43,643 nt of DNA from Peptococcaceae bacterium (lineage in GTDB: Bacteria > Bacillota > Desulfotomaculia > Desulfotomaculales > Pelotomaculaceae): positions 1 through 43,643 of the forward strand of contig JAAYRI010000040.1 of NCBI GenBank assembly GCA_012518875.1. Reading direction: 5' to 3'. The position numbers and the translations under genes were made by a program. The notes below the pieces were generated by a model that saw nothing but the letters and a program-made list of their open reading frames with translations, was not told the DNA's origin and made no database searches. Positions 32,478-41,435 of this stretch are shown in pieces (the stretch's first letter is position 1; each line of letters starts with the position of its first letter).

Positions 32478-34337
32478 ATGCCTGAAGCTGGTACTGCCCA
32501 GCAATTCGAAAAAAAAGAGTTTCAAACTGAGGTCAAAAGACTGCTGGATATTGTCATTAATTCCCTCTACACAGACCGGGAAATTTTTCTGCGGGAACTC
32601 ATCTCCAACAGTGCCGACGCCCTGGAAAAGCTACGCTATCAATCAGTAGTCAATAAGGAGATCGCAGGTAAAGACCTGCCCCTGGAAATCTCCATCCAGC
32701 CAGACGATAAGGAGCATACCATTACCATTACTGATACCGGTATTGGTATGACCAGGGACGAATTGGTAGAAAATCTAGGCACCATCGCTCATTCTGGATC
32801 CAAAACATTCATTCAGCAGCTCAATGAATCAGAGCAAAAAGACCTCAGCCTGATTGGCCAGTTTGGTGTAGGCTTTTACTCCGCCTTTATGGTGGCCAAG
32901 AAAATAAGGCTGCTCACCCGCTCCTATCTCCCCAACGAGACTGGTTGTGAATGGGTTTCCGAAGGTCTCGGCAGCTACGATATGCGTGGGGTGGGGGATC
33001 TGCCCAGAGGAACAAAAATTATTCTGGAGCTAAAGGAAGACGCCTATGAGTTTGCCGGGGAGGCAAGGATCAAGGAAATAATCAGGGAATACTCCAGTTT
33101 TGTACCCTTCCCCATCAAAGTCAACGGAGAGCAGGTCAATACTGTCCAGGCCATTTGGACGCGCAACAAAAACGAAGTGACGGAAGAAGAATATAATGAG
33201 TTTTACAAATTCGTCGCCACCGCCCATGACGAACCACTTTACCGGCTGCATTTTACCGCTGATGCGCCCCTGGCCATCAATGCCCTTTTGTTTGTGCCCC
33301 AAAATAATTTTGAACGATTCGGTTTTGGCCGGATGGAACCAGGCACAAACCTATACAGCCGAAAAATTCTCATCCAGCCCCATTCAGAAAGCATCCTGCC
33401 CGAATGGCTGCGTTTTGTCAAAGGTATAGTGGACAGCGAAGATATCCCTCTTAACATCTCCCGTGAAACTGCCCAGGATAGCGCCCTAATCGCCAGACTG
33501 AGGAGAGTGATCACCGGGCGTTTTCTCAAGTTCCTGGACAAGGAAGCCCAGGACGACCCTGAAAAATACGCCGAATTCTGGTCCAGGTTCAGTATGTTTA
33601 TCAAGGAAGGGGCCACAACAGACTTTACCCATCGCCAGGATCTGACGAAACTGCTCCGGTTTGAATCCTCAGCGGCAGAACCCGGCCAGCTAATCTCACT
33701 GGCTGATTACGTCGACCGGATGAAAGAGGGGCAAAAGGACATCTATTTCACCAATGGGCCCACCAGGGAAAGCATTGAGGCCGGACCCTATATAGAGGCT
33801 TTTCGGGCCGCTGGTTTCGAGGTCATTTACAACTACGAACCAATAGATGATTTTATTTTTAGCAATCTTGGTGAATACGAGGAGAAAAAATTTGTTTCCG
33901 CTGATCGGGCTGGTCTGGAACTGCCTGATCTGGAGGAAAAAGCGGGGGAAGAACCCCTTGATAGTGAAAAAACAGGCGCCCTCACCACCTGGTTCAAAGA
34001 AGCCCTGGGGGATCGGGTCAGTGAGGTAAAGGCTTCTAAACGGCTGGTGGAAAGCCCGGCGATTATCCTTAATTTAAACCCCATGATCACCAGCAGCATG
34101 GAGCGGGTAATGCAGGTTGCCAACCAGGACATCTCCCACATGGGCGGTAAGGCCCTGGAAATCAACACCAGACACAAGCTGATCAAAAAGCTGGATACTC
34201 TGCGGGAAAAGGACCCGGAATTTGCCCGCACTGTTGCGGAGCAGATTTTTGATCATGCTCTAATCGCCGCCGGTCTGGTGGTCAACCCTCTGGACATGGT
34301 GGAACGTGTCAACCAAATTCTGGAAAAGGCGCTATGA
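32478..34337 (+). CDS. htpG: HtpG, bacterial Hsp90 molecular chaperone
   Basis: A full-length 619-residue Hsp90. The N-terminal GHKL ATPase domain has NSLYTDREIFLRELISNSAD (catalytic glutamate and Mg-binding asparagine), DTGIGMT and GQFGVGFYSAFMV. The middle domain has LNISRETAQD with the conserved arginine region, and a C-terminal dimerisation domain ends the protein. It assists folding and remodelling of client proteins in the cytosol with DnaK. ATG 32478 follows GGAGGTG. It is preceded by a strong sigma-A promoter and a CtsR-like repeat, suggesting heat regulation, and is monocistronic. Confidence 0.98.
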   Translation: MPEAGTAQQFEKKEFQTEVKRLLDIVINSLYTDREIFLRELISNSADALEKLRYQSVVNKEIAGKDLPLEISIQPDDKEHTITITDTGIGMTRDELVENLGTIAHSGSKTFIQQLNESEQKDLSLIGQFGVGFYSAFMVAKKIRLLTRSYLPNETGCEWVSEGLGSYDMRGVGDLPRGTKIILELKEDAYEFAGEARIKEIIREYSSFVPFPIKVNGEQVNTVQAIWTRNKNEVTEEEYNEFYKFVATAHDEPLYRLHFTADAPLAINALLFVPQNNFERFGFGRMEPGTNLYSRKILIQPHSESILPEWLRFVKGIVDSEDIPLNISRETAQDSALIARLRRVITGRFLKFLDKEAQDDPEKYAEFWSRFSMFIKEGATTDFTHRQDLTKLLRFESSAAEPGQLISLADYVDRMKEGQKDIYFTNGPTRESIEAGPYIEAFRAAGFEVIYNYEPIDDFIFSNLGEYEEKKFVSADRAGLELPDLEEKAGEEPLDSEKTGALTTWFKEALGDRVSEVKASKRLVESPAIILNLNPMITSSMERVMQVANQDISHMGGKALEINTRHKLIKKLDTLREKDPEFARTVAEQIFDHALIAAGLVVNPLDMVERVNQILEKAL

Positions 34338-34374
34338 TTTTTATTAGGAAATAATTATATAGGAGCAACCATGC

Positions 34375-34438
34375 AAATAACCCCTTCCCTAGGGTATAAT
34401 TGTGCTTAATGACACAACCAAAGGAGAAGGGGTTATTT
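34375..34438 (+). promoter_or_regulatory. Promoter flanked by a 13-bp perfect inverted repeat
   Basis: AAATAACCCCTTC (34375-34387) is exactly inverted as GAAGGGGTTATTT (34426-34438), with a perfect TATAAT (34395-34400) between them. The left arm overlaps the -35 region, the right arm overlaps the ribosome binding site of the HIT gene. The -35 match is poor, consistent with a regulated promoter. Confidence 0.55.
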
Positions 34439-34444
34439 TATACG

Positions 34445-34834
34445 ATGAAAAAACATTGTCCGTTTTGCGATCCTGAAAGGATAAAAGAAAAAGTAGCGGA
34501 AAACGGCACCGTCTTTGCCCTGGAGGATATGTTCCCCGTCACCCCAGGCCACATGCTGATTATCCCCCACCGCCATACTCTAGACTATTTCACAATGACC
34601 TCACAAGAAATACAGGACGCGGAGGGGCTGATCAGACACCTGCGGGATAAAATCACCAGTGAAGATCCCACGGTGCTGGGCTTCAATATTGGCATCAACT
34701 GCGGGGTAACAGCCGGCCAATCCGTCATGCATGCCCACATTCATCTCATTCCGCGCAGGGAAGGTGACACAGAAAACCCCCGGGGCGGGGTAAGAGGTGT
34801 TATACCCTGCAAAAGGGGCTATAGGCACATCTAA
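34445..34834 (+). CDS. HIT-family nucleotide hydrolase/transferase
   Basis: A 129-residue HIT protein with the active-site motif HAHIHLIPR near residue 100 and an N-terminal CPFCDPER cysteine pair that may bind zinc. HIT proteins hydrolyse or transfer nucleoside monophosphates from dinucleotides or phosphoramidates; the substrate here is unknown. ATG 34445 was chosen since a TATAAT box ends at 34400, so an earlier ATG at 34409 would lie at the transcript start. The ribosome binding site, AAGGGG, is about 12 bases away and inside an inverted-repeat arm. Confidence 0.9.
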   Translation: MKKHCPFCDPERIKEKVAENGTVFALEDMFPVTPGHMLIIPHRHTLDYFTMTSQEIQDAEGLIRHLRDKITSEDPTVLGFNIGINCGVTAGQSVMHAHIHLIPRREGDTENPRGGVRGVIPCKRGYRHI

Positions 34835-34865
34835 CATCACATGCACCGGGGACGGGACATGGGCT

Positions 34866-35864
34866 TTACTTCACCAGCTCAAACAGTAAGACACCCCCAT
34901 GTTCCAACCGGCGTACCTTATTTCGTTGTCTCAGGTGTTCCAGGTGGGAAATAATCTCCCCGGTAGCAAACCACAACTGTTGCAATGGGAACCTATCCCA
35001 GGCGCATGGTATATCCCAGGTCACCCCGCCTGCCACCTGGAAGGCGTTTTTCATGCCACTCTGTAGAACAGTCAAAACTTCACCCAGCCTATTTTCATAG
35101 TGCTGTTTTAATTCCCCAATGCGCCGGTGCACATCCCTAATTATCCCCTGGTGCCCCGGCAGTCCCACACTGATTTCCATGCTGTTCACCTTGTCCAAAC
35201 TCTGCAGGTACCGGCCCAGGGGATCAGCCAAGCCGCCATAAAACATGGTTATATTGGGAGTGATATCACCCAGGATATGATCTCCGGAAATAAGTATTTT
35301 TTTATCTGGTTCGTACAGACAAATATGCCCCGGGGTGTGGCCAGGCGTTTCCACGGCCACAAAAGAATACCCGTCAACCTCCAGCACATCACCTTCCCCA
35401 ATAATACTAAATTCATGTTGTTTGTCGGGCCCATATCTCTGGCTAGGATGCTGCAATAGCTCGTCCCTATACTTGTGCAGTGGGAAACCATGTGATTCTG
35501 CATAAGCGAGGTTTTTTGGCCAGTATGTGGGGGTAAGGGCCATGTTGATGCGTTTGGCGTCCAGCTCACTACAATAGATGGCACTCTTATCTGTGGCCAC
35601 AGCAGAGATCAGTCCACTGTGATCCGCATGCATATGGGTAAGAAAAATATCAGTTTCATCCAGACTGACATCCAAGGACCTTAACCCGTTTAGAAGGGCA
35701 GTACGGCACTCCACCCGGTTAAAGCCAGTATCAATTAGTAAATTACGTTCCCTGCCCCTGACCAGGTAGGCATTTATTGCTTGCAGGGGATTGCCCGGGA
35801 GGGGTACCTTGATCACAAAAATGTTTGGTAAAATTTCTTCGATAATATTAACCCACTTCCTCAC
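34866..35864 (-). CDS. Metallo-beta-lactamase-fold hydrolase
   Basis: A 332-residue MBL-fold protein. The metal-binding motif THMHADH lies near residue 76, with the further ligands in VETPGHTPGHICL, SGDHIL and the LPGHQG histidine. A C-terminal helical extension of about 90 residues resembles that of glyoxalase-II-like and LACTB2-type hydrolases that act on thioesters or nucleic acids. Substrate is unknown. The GTG at 35864 has no clear ribosome binding site, so the start may be slightly downstream. It converges on the HIT gene. Confidence 0.88.
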   Translation of the reverse strand: MRKWVNIIEEILPNIFVIKVPLPGNPLQAINAYLVRGRERNLLIDTGFNRVECRTALLNGLRSLDVSLDETDIFLTHMHADHSGLISAVATDKSAIYCSELDAKRINMALTPTYWPKNLAYAESHGFPLHKYRDELLQHPSQRYGPDKQHEFSIIGEGDVLEVDGYSFVAVETPGHTPGHICLYEPDKKILISGDHILGDITPNITMFYGGLADPLGRYLQSLDKVNSMEISVGLPGHQGIIRDVHRRIGELKQHYENRLGEVLTVLQSGMKNAFQVAGGVTWDIPCAWDRFPLQQLWFATGEIISHLEHLRQRNKVRRLEHGGVLLFELVK

Positions 35865-35902
35865 TAAGCTGTCATTTCATGTTGTTTATTTTGTTAAAGC
35901 CA

Positions 35903-36350
35903 CTACCTGACCGGCAGGGAGATCCGGGTCAACAGTTCCTCTTCAGGTACATCTTGTGGACCATTATAGTAATATTCGTAGGCAACACCTGTTGGCACAA
36001 GATTGCTTTCCTGCATCCATTTGTACATCTCGTCATACACTGGTCCTATCTGGGAATAAGGACCCTGGTACATGCAGGTCACGTACCTGCCGGCAGGGAC
36101 CTCACCGGCCTCAATCTCACCTTTCCCGGGTAGAGGTCTGGCCACGGGAAAACCCATCTCTACATCCATATCCTGCATATCCAAGCTGTAGTAAGCAGTG
36201 TAGGGCATGTCCTCCAACTGCTGACCCAATTTTTCCGTAGGACTCGCCAATCAGCAGGGACAAACCTTCTAGAGATGTCCTTTTTCTAATGAATAAAACA
36301 GGCTGGGCTCCCTGTTCCCGTAATTCGATATTTGGATCTGTCTTGATCAC
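35903..36350 (-). pseudogene. Frameshifted GyrI/AraC effector-binding-like protein
   Basis: Two overlapping minus-strand frames together encode one GyrI-like effector-binding domain. The upstream frame gives IKTDPNIELREQGAQPVLF and LLIGESYGKI; the downstream frame continues with GQQLEDMPYTAYYSLDMQD and runs to LPVR at 35903. The switch occurs around 36226-36235, at GGAAAAATTGGG on the minus strand, and needs one base skipped. GyrI-like domains bind small hydrophobic or cationic ligands. It may be a recent single-base inactivation, a sequencing error, or a programmed +1 shift (least likely). A probable start is GTG 36350. Confidence 0.75.
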
Positions 36351-36555
36351 CTCACTTTCGTCCACCACGACAGTATAAGTTGGGTATTCTACTGGGATTA
36401 GCAATAACAATTTTTATTATATCATTTAGGAAACCCCTGTTTACAAAAGCCCCGTAGAAAAGCGACAAAATTTCGCTCCACCACAGGGCTACATTTTTGG
36501 TGTGAACCGGATGAGGTAACATCCTAGATTCAATTTCCACAATAAAGCAGACAGC

Positions 36556-36574
36556 GGGGTGCTGATAACACCCC
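36556..36574. repeat. Hairpin downstream of the SLH gene
   Basis: GGGGTG (36556-36561) and CACCCC (36569-36574) form a perfect six-base stem. It lies about 60 bases after the SLH-protein stop on the minus strand but lacks a T-stretch. A second, weaker AGCGA/TCGCT hairpin with a few T residues lies near 36460-36480 and may be the actual terminator. Confidence 0.45.
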
Positions 36575-36635
36575 TCATGTCTGATCAAAATTCACAAGCC
36601 ATATTATGCTATGAATTGTTTATGTTACCCTAGTC

Positions 36636-38414
36636 CTATATCCCACTTGGCTTCGGGGGGGTTAGGATAAGAACACCCTTCAGTTCAAAATTTGCACCTT
36701 TTTTTAATGATGCTTCATAGCCAAATTTTAGCTCTTCACCACTAAGAAATGCTTCTGCTGCATCGGGACTGCCTCCAAGTAATATAGCTGCAATTTCTTT
36801 AACACTAGTTTTTGTAATATCCATGTCCTTAGCTAATGTAGCATCACTATTATCCCCAGTAGTGAAGGTTATTGTTCCAAAATCGACTCCATTAAGCATA
36901 CTCTCAAAAAGAGCCTCTGCCGCTCCCCTAGCTCCTTTTACGGTTGCGTCTTCCGCAAAGGTTACGGTGATATCGTCATTATCGTCAATTATAATTGTGG
37001 CTACTTCTGGCAATATCTTTCCTGTTGTCTCCCTTAAGTCTTTAAGGAAAGCTTTTTTAGCTTCAGTTGCACTGCCGGTTCCATTACCACCATTACCGCC
37101 CCCACTGGGGGGACTTTCAGTTGTGACAGTAACCTCACCTTTTTCATCTGAGGTATATGTTTTATTCCCAGCTGTTATGCTCACGTTGGGGGCTGGGGTT
37201 ACTGTGGTGGTGGTAATTGTACCTTCTATGGTTGATCCATCAACATTTGCCAGTGTTGTGACCACTGCCCCCTTACCAGTCACCTTAGTGGCTGCATTAA
37301 GGGTCAGGGTTTCCACCTTTGATTCGCTGGGTATTTCTATTTTAGCATCTTTGGCGTTAACTTCTACTGCGGTGAAGTTACCTTCCAGGGTTATGGCTGC
37401 CTCGGCAGGCACCACCTGGGAAACAACAACCTTCTCGAAGCCTTCACCGTCTAGGGTCACCTCTACCAGGGTAGCACCTGATTCCAGTGTGACTATGTTA
37501 ACTGAGGTGCTGCCTGAGGCTACTACCCGCACTCCTTCACGGGAGATGGTAATGTTGGGTAAGGTGCAATCTTCCAGGTAGACACTATCCGCACCGCCGC
37601 CCTTGATTGTGGTATTACCTTTAACTGTTATGTTCTTCAGGGTCACATCCCCGTCACCAATGCCTTCGCCCAATAGCAGGTTACCGGTAATCAGGGTGTT
37701 TTGCAGTGTTACACCCGGTACGGTGATCATAGCGTTACCTTCCACAGTAGCTGTATCTGTTTCCGGCCCATAGGTCCCTGCTTCATCGTAGGTGTAGGTA
37801 GTAACAGTTTCAATTGCTATTGCGTTATCCAGGGTCACCACTGCTTCTGCTCGGGTAATTGATTTAGCAGCCTGGAAAGTCTGATCCGGATAGCCCCGCA
37901 TATATTCTGCTGCTACCACTGCGTTAACAAATCCTTGACTCCATTGGGGAATGGCTTCTGCATCCTTAAATACACTCAAGGCATCCACGCTGGTGATGTC
38001 CAGTTCTAGTATGCGGGCAATTACTACCGCCACCTCCTGGCGAGTGATTTCCCCGTTGGGCTTAAATGTCCCATCCGGGTAGCCGCTTATGTAGCCGGCC
38101 GCTACTGCCCGGGCTACCTCCCCATAATACCAGTCGGCGGTATTTACATCCGAAAAGGTTACCGGAGCACTGGCCGTGTACCCGCAGGCCTTGTTTGCCA
38201 GCACTGCAAATTCGGCCCGGGTGATGCTGTTATCCGGCTTGAAGGTGCCGTCGGGGTAGCCCGCAATCAGTTCATTATCCACCCAGTTGCTGATTTGTTT
38301 CTCCGCCCAGTGGCCTTTGATGTCTGCTGGTTGGGCATAGGCTGTCCCCACCAGGGAAAGCACCAGCAGAAGTGATAAACATAGGATTAACAGATTTCTT
38401 CGCTTACTTAACAA
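36636..38414 (-). CDS. S-layer-homology (SLH) domain surface protein
   Basis: A secreted 592-residue protein. A signal peptide ends at AYA near residue 27. Three SLH domains follow (about 30-75, 85-130 and 150-195), with repeated AGYPDGTFKPDNSITRAE-type cores that bind pyruvylated cell-wall polymer. Residues 215-410 are rich in valine, threonine and glycine in short repeats (for example NTLITGNLLLGEGIG, ITVKGNTTIKGG), suggesting a right-handed beta-helix. After a PPSGGGNGGNGTG linker comes a C-terminal domain of about 140 residues that I do not recognise. TTG 38414 has AAAGGAGG seven bases upstream. It is probably a cell-surface or adhesion protein. Confidence 0.9.
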   Translation of the reverse strand: MLSKRRNLLILCLSLLLVLSLVGTAYAQPADIKGHWAEKQISNWVDNELIAGYPDGTFKPDNSITRAEFAVLANKACGYTASAPVTFSDVNTADWYYGEVARAVAAGYISGYPDGTFKPNGEITRQEVAVVIARILELDITSVDALSVFKDAEAIPQWSQGFVNAVVAAEYMRGYPDQTFQAAKSITRAEAVVTLDNAIAIETVTTYTYDEAGTYGPETDTATVEGNAMITVPGVTLQNTLITGNLLLGEGIGDGDVTLKNITVKGNTTIKGGGADSVYLEDCTLPNITISREGVRVVASGSTSVNIVTLESGATLVEVTLDGEGFEKVVVSQVVPAEAAITLEGNFTAVEVNAKDAKIEIPSESKVETLTLNAATKVTGKGAVVTTLANVDGSTIEGTITTTTVTPAPNVSITAGNKTYTSDEKGEVTVTTESPPSGGGNGGNGTGSATEAKKAFLKDLRETTGKILPEVATIIIDDNDDITVTFAEDATVKGARGAAEALFESMLNGVDFGTITFTTGDNSDATLAKDMDITKTSVKEIAAILLGGSPDAAEAFLSGEELKFGYEASLKKGANFELKGVLILTPPKPSGI

Positions 38415-38699
38415 AATACTTCCTCCTTTCTCAAATACGGGTCATATTTTTGTAGGCTATTGCTTCGAGCTTCACCTCCCCAAATAATCATAATTATTTA
38501 TTTTTGGTTTCCAGCTTGTGAGGAGATGTAGCAAGGCTGAAATGACAAGGGCCGTTCCCCTTGCCAGATGTTCCGCCGGTCTTTAGGACAAATATTATCT
38601 TAATACAAATTCGAGTCCGCCCGACAAAATCCTGCCAAAATATGTTCGTTAATTAATAATAAATCATTTATGCCACACAAACAACAATAACAGGAATTT
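38415..38699. other. Long leader and intergenic region of the SLH gene
   Basis: On the minus strand this holds the SLH-gene leader. A CAAGGG/CCCTTG hairpin lies at 38546-38563; its CCTTGC arm can instead pair with GCAAGG at 38531-38536, so two mutually exclusive stems are possible. A second AGGTG-containing purine stretch lies near 38476. I recognise no known riboswitch class and no well-spaced promoter. Confidence 0.4.
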
Positions 38700-38801
38700 A
38701 TGGATACACGGAGAATTTTGATCGAAGACAAGGCCAACTTATATTTTGCTTTGGATCTGAAAAAACTGTCTTTAGCAAACCAGCATCAAGGGAAAGGGTG
38801 A
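38700..38801 (+). CDS. Possible 33-residue leader ORF of the nitroreductase
   Basis: A short frame from ATG 38700 to TGA 38801 encodes 33 mostly charged and hydrophobic residues; AGGA precedes the start and the stop lies five bases before the nitroreductase ATG. It is not recognisable and could be a chance frame or a translationally coupled leader peptide. Confidence 0.25.
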   Translation: MDTRRILIEDKANLYFALDLKKLSLANQHQGKG

Positions 38802-38806
38802 AAGAA

Positions 38807-39364
38807 ATGAACGAAGCAATCAAGGTGATTAAAAACAGAAGATCCATCAGAAGGTTCCAGACCGAACAAATTACTGCCGCCCAACTGCAGGAAATACTGG
38901 ACTGTGCTATCCTGGCACCCAACGCCATGAACCAGCAGAAATGGCATTTCACAGTAATTCAAAACAAGGCTGTCCTGGACAGGATGGTGGAAATAATCAA
39001 GGAGAACATACTTAATATGGGCAATGATTTTATGAAAGAAAAAGCCGGTGCTCCCGATTACCACACCTTTTATAAGGCACCAACGGTGGTTCTGATCTCG
39101 GCCCTTGAAGAGGCACCCTGGGTTCAGGTGGATTGCGGTCTGGCAGCGGAAAACATCACCCTGGCGGCAGAGGCGCAAAACATCGGCTCCTGCGTCATTG
39201 CCTCTTCCCGGATATTGTTTGCCTCAGAAAAGGGGAACGCCATGCGCAAAGAGCTGGGCATGCCCGAAGGGTACAACCATGTTTGCACCATCGCCCTGGG
39301 ATATAAAGACGAGAGCCCCCAGACACCTCCTAGAAATAAAGAGGTGTTTAATTACATCAGGTAA
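38807..39364 (+). CDS. Nitroreductase-family FMN oxidoreductase
   Basis: A 185-residue nitroreductase-like protein. The N-terminal RRSIRRFQTEQIT segment binds the FMN phosphate, APNAMNQQKWHFTVI follows, and the C-terminal AALGYK-like IALGYKDESPQTPPR stretch completes the fold. Such enzymes reduce nitro compounds, quinones or related substrates with NAD(P)H; the physiological substrate is unknown. ATG 38807 was chosen because AAAGGGTG is just upstream; an in-frame GTG at 38798 overlaps that site. A terminator follows. Confidence 0.9.
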   Translation: MNEAIKVIKNRRSIRRFQTEQITAAQLQEILDCAILAPNAMNQQKWHFTVIQNKAVLDRMVEIIKENILNMGNDFMKEKAGAPDYHTFYKAPTVVLISALEEAPWVQVDCGLAAENITLAAEAQNIGSCVIASSRILFASEKGNAMRKELGMPEGYNHVCTIALGYKDESPQTPPRNKEVFNYIR

Positions 39365-39400
39365 TTTACGCCTTTCCCCAACACCATTGGGACAGCCTGC

Positions 39401-39427
39401 GGGACAGCCGTTAGTTGTCCCTTTTTT
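39401..39427 (+). terminator. Intrinsic terminator after the nitroreductase gene
   Basis: GGGACA (39401-39406) and TGTCCC (39416-39421) form a stem with a nine-base loop, followed by six T residues. It lies about 35 bases after the nitroreductase stop. Confidence 0.85.
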
Positions 39428-39542
39428 ATGCGCTCGGCCAAAGCGACATCCCAGCACCTACCGTCCTAGACATCATTATCAGAATTTTTTTTACTATGCA
39501 ACTGCCTATTGTGCTATAATTTTTCTTGAAAGAAGGGACAAT

Positions 39543-40961
39543 ATGTCTACCCAGTTAGAAAAGCCTGCCTCTGGGGCAGGACATCGGTACAGGGTACTGG
39601 CTGCAATTATGCTGGGCGGGATTATGGGGCCCATTGACGCCAGCATTGTCAATGTTATTCTACCCACCATTACAGAATTTTTTGGCGCCCCTATTGCCAC
39701 CGCCCAGTGGGTACCCCTGGTCTATCTTTTCACCATCAGTAGCCTGCTGCTGTTCTATGGGCGACTTGGTGATATCCTGGGATACAAGGGGATCTATCTA
39801 ACCGGGCTGGCTTGTTTTACCGTTACCTCCGGCCTTTGTGGTCTGGCACCCTCAATCTACTGGCTGATAGCCTTTCGTGCTGTCCAGGGTATCGGCGCCG
39901 GGATGATGATGTCCGTACCTTTTGCCATCCTCACAGCAGTTTTCCAACCCCAGGAAAGGGGGAGAGCCCTGGGAATTAACGCCATCAGTATTTCTGCCGG
40001 GCTGGCCCTGGGCCCCACCCTGGGCGGGTTGCTTGCTTCCCTGTGGACCTGGCGGCTTGTTTTTTTAATCAACATTCCCATCGGCATTGTCGGTTTAATA
40101 TGGGGTATCAAGGTTATCCCCAGCTTGAAAGGACAACCGGGCCGGATTGATACCCCTGGTGCCATGTCTGCCTTTGTTTGTCTTCTATCCTTTCTTTTCT
40201 TTATTAACCAGTTGCAAAGAACAGGGATGGGGCTGGTTACCGGTATAGCCATCACAATCGCCATTGCTGCCGGGATCATTTTTTTGTACATAGAGAACAA
40301 TTCACCACAACCACTGGTGAACCTGACCCTGTTCAAAAACCATACATTCACGCTGGGTACTGTCAGCTCCCTTCTAAATTTTGCCTCACAGTACATTCTG
40401 GTTTTCCTGACCCCCTTTTATCTTCAACGGGTTATTCACTATTCCCCGGAAAAAATAGGCCTGCTCATGACCTGTTTTCCCCTGGCGGTAATGGCTGTTG
40501 CCCCCTTTAGCGGTGCTATTTCGGACCGGTTGGGCACTAGAGAACTGGCTGGAACCGGGGCAGCTTTTTGTGCTGCAGCCCTGGCGGCGATGGCTTCTTT
40601 ACCCGTGGACGCATCTCCACTGGCCATTGGCTGGCGCCTGGCCTTCTTTGGGCTAGGTACCGGGATATTTCAGTCCCCAAACAATAGCTCTGTTATGGGC
40701 AGCGTACCCCGGCCCCACCTAGGCATCGCATCCAGCATTTTGGGAACTGTAAGAAACATCGGTATGGCCATCGGTATTGCCCTGGCCGGGCTGGTTCTTT
40801 ATTCCCTTACACCGCCGGCAATTATGACTCAAGAGCACCTGAGCGGACTGGGAGCAGTTTCCTTCCTGGGCGGCTTGAAATATGCCTATCTTTTGGGGGC
40901 ACTATTTTCTGCCCTGGCGGCTGTATTTTCCTTTATGCAAGCCAGGCATGCCCATCGGTAG
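39543..40961 (+). CDS. DHA2-family MFS drug exporter (EmrB/QacA type)
   Basis: A 472-residue major facilitator protein with about fourteen membrane segments, typical of the DHA2 group. Diagnostic pieces include GPIDASIVNVILPTI in the first segment, GRLGDILGYKGIY in the first loop, and ALGINAISISAGLALGPTLGG (motif C region). It should export hydrophobic or cationic compounds using the proton gradient. ATG 39543 follows AGAAGGGAC; the frame is open to 39105 but that part overlaps the nitroreductase gene and is not protein-like. A TATAAT-like box near 39518 may be its promoter. Confidence 0.93.
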   Translation: MSTQLEKPASGAGHRYRVLAAIMLGGIMGPIDASIVNVILPTITEFFGAPIATAQWVPLVYLFTISSLLLFYGRLGDILGYKGIYLTGLACFTVTSGLCGLAPSIYWLIAFRAVQGIGAGMMMSVPFAILTAVFQPQERGRALGINAISISAGLALGPTLGGLLASLWTWRLVFLINIPIGIVGLIWGIKVIPSLKGQPGRIDTPGAMSAFVCLLSFLFFINQLQRTGMGLVTGIAITIAIAAGIIFLYIENNSPQPLVNLTLFKNHTFTLGTVSSLLNFASQYILVFLTPFYLQRVIHYSPEKIGLLMTCFPLAVMAVAPFSGAISDRLGTRELAGTGAAFCAAALAAMASLPVDASPLAIGWRLAFFGLGTGIFQSPNNSSVMGSVPRPHLGIASSILGTVRNIGMAIGIALAGLVLYSLTPPAIMTQEHLSGLGAVSFLGGLKYAYLLGALFSALAAVFSFMQARHAHR

Positions 40962-40963
40962 CG

Positions 40964-41392
40964 CTATTCTTGATACCAGGCCCATACATCCCGGTATGAA
41001 GTGAAACCATAGAAACCGAAAAGATCCTCACCCTGGGAGTACAACTCCAACACCTTTTCTGCCTCCCCATCATTGGCATCAATTATCCAGAGGGCGTTGT
41101 CCCGGACATACAGAATGTGGCTACAATCCTGGGACCAGATGGGTTGGTAAACTCCAGCCCCGGCCCCAGTAAGTGGTTGGGCGCCCGAGCCATCGGCATT
41201 GCCTACCCATAGTGTGCGCGTGGCCACCCAGTCAGCCAGTTCCTCCGGCTTGTTAAAACCCCATACATCATCCCCAAGATCTTTGGCCGCAACAAAAGCA
41301 AGCCGGCTGCCGTCCGGGGAAAATGAGGGATCAATGGCCACAGTATCCGCCAGTACTCCTTTTCTAGACGTTTTCCTCCCCCACCTATCAAT
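40964..41392 (-). pseudogene. C-terminal remnant of a TolB-like beta-propeller protein
   Basis: The minus strand encodes about 140 residues of WD40-like TolB repeats (IDPSFSPDGSRLAFV, TLWVGNADGSGAQPLTG, PIWSQDCSHILYVRDNALWII). The frame is blocked upstream by a TAA at 41393-41395 and no start codon with a ribosome binding site is present; the only GTG (41341) lies mid-repeat. The N-terminal blades and any signal peptide are absent, so this is a truncated gene. It ends two bases from the convergent MFS gene. Confidence 0.7.
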
Positions 41393-41435
41393 TTATATAT
41401 TTCCCTAAACGACCTTTTTGTGGTAATATAGGGTT

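Noticed and set aside
36352-36588. 78-residue minus-strand frame
   Set aside because: No ribosome binding site, no protein-like composition, and it overlaps the hairpins downstream of the SLH gene.
38415-38699. Cyclic-di-GMP riboswitch before the SLH gene
   Set aside because: The conserved core sequences of class I and II c-di-GMP riboswitches are not present; only unassigned hairpins are seen.
39105-39542. N-terminal extension of the DHA2 exporter
   Set aside because: This part overlaps the nitroreductase gene and its terminator, is rich in arginine and proline, and lacks family similarity; ATG 39543 has a proper ribosome binding site.
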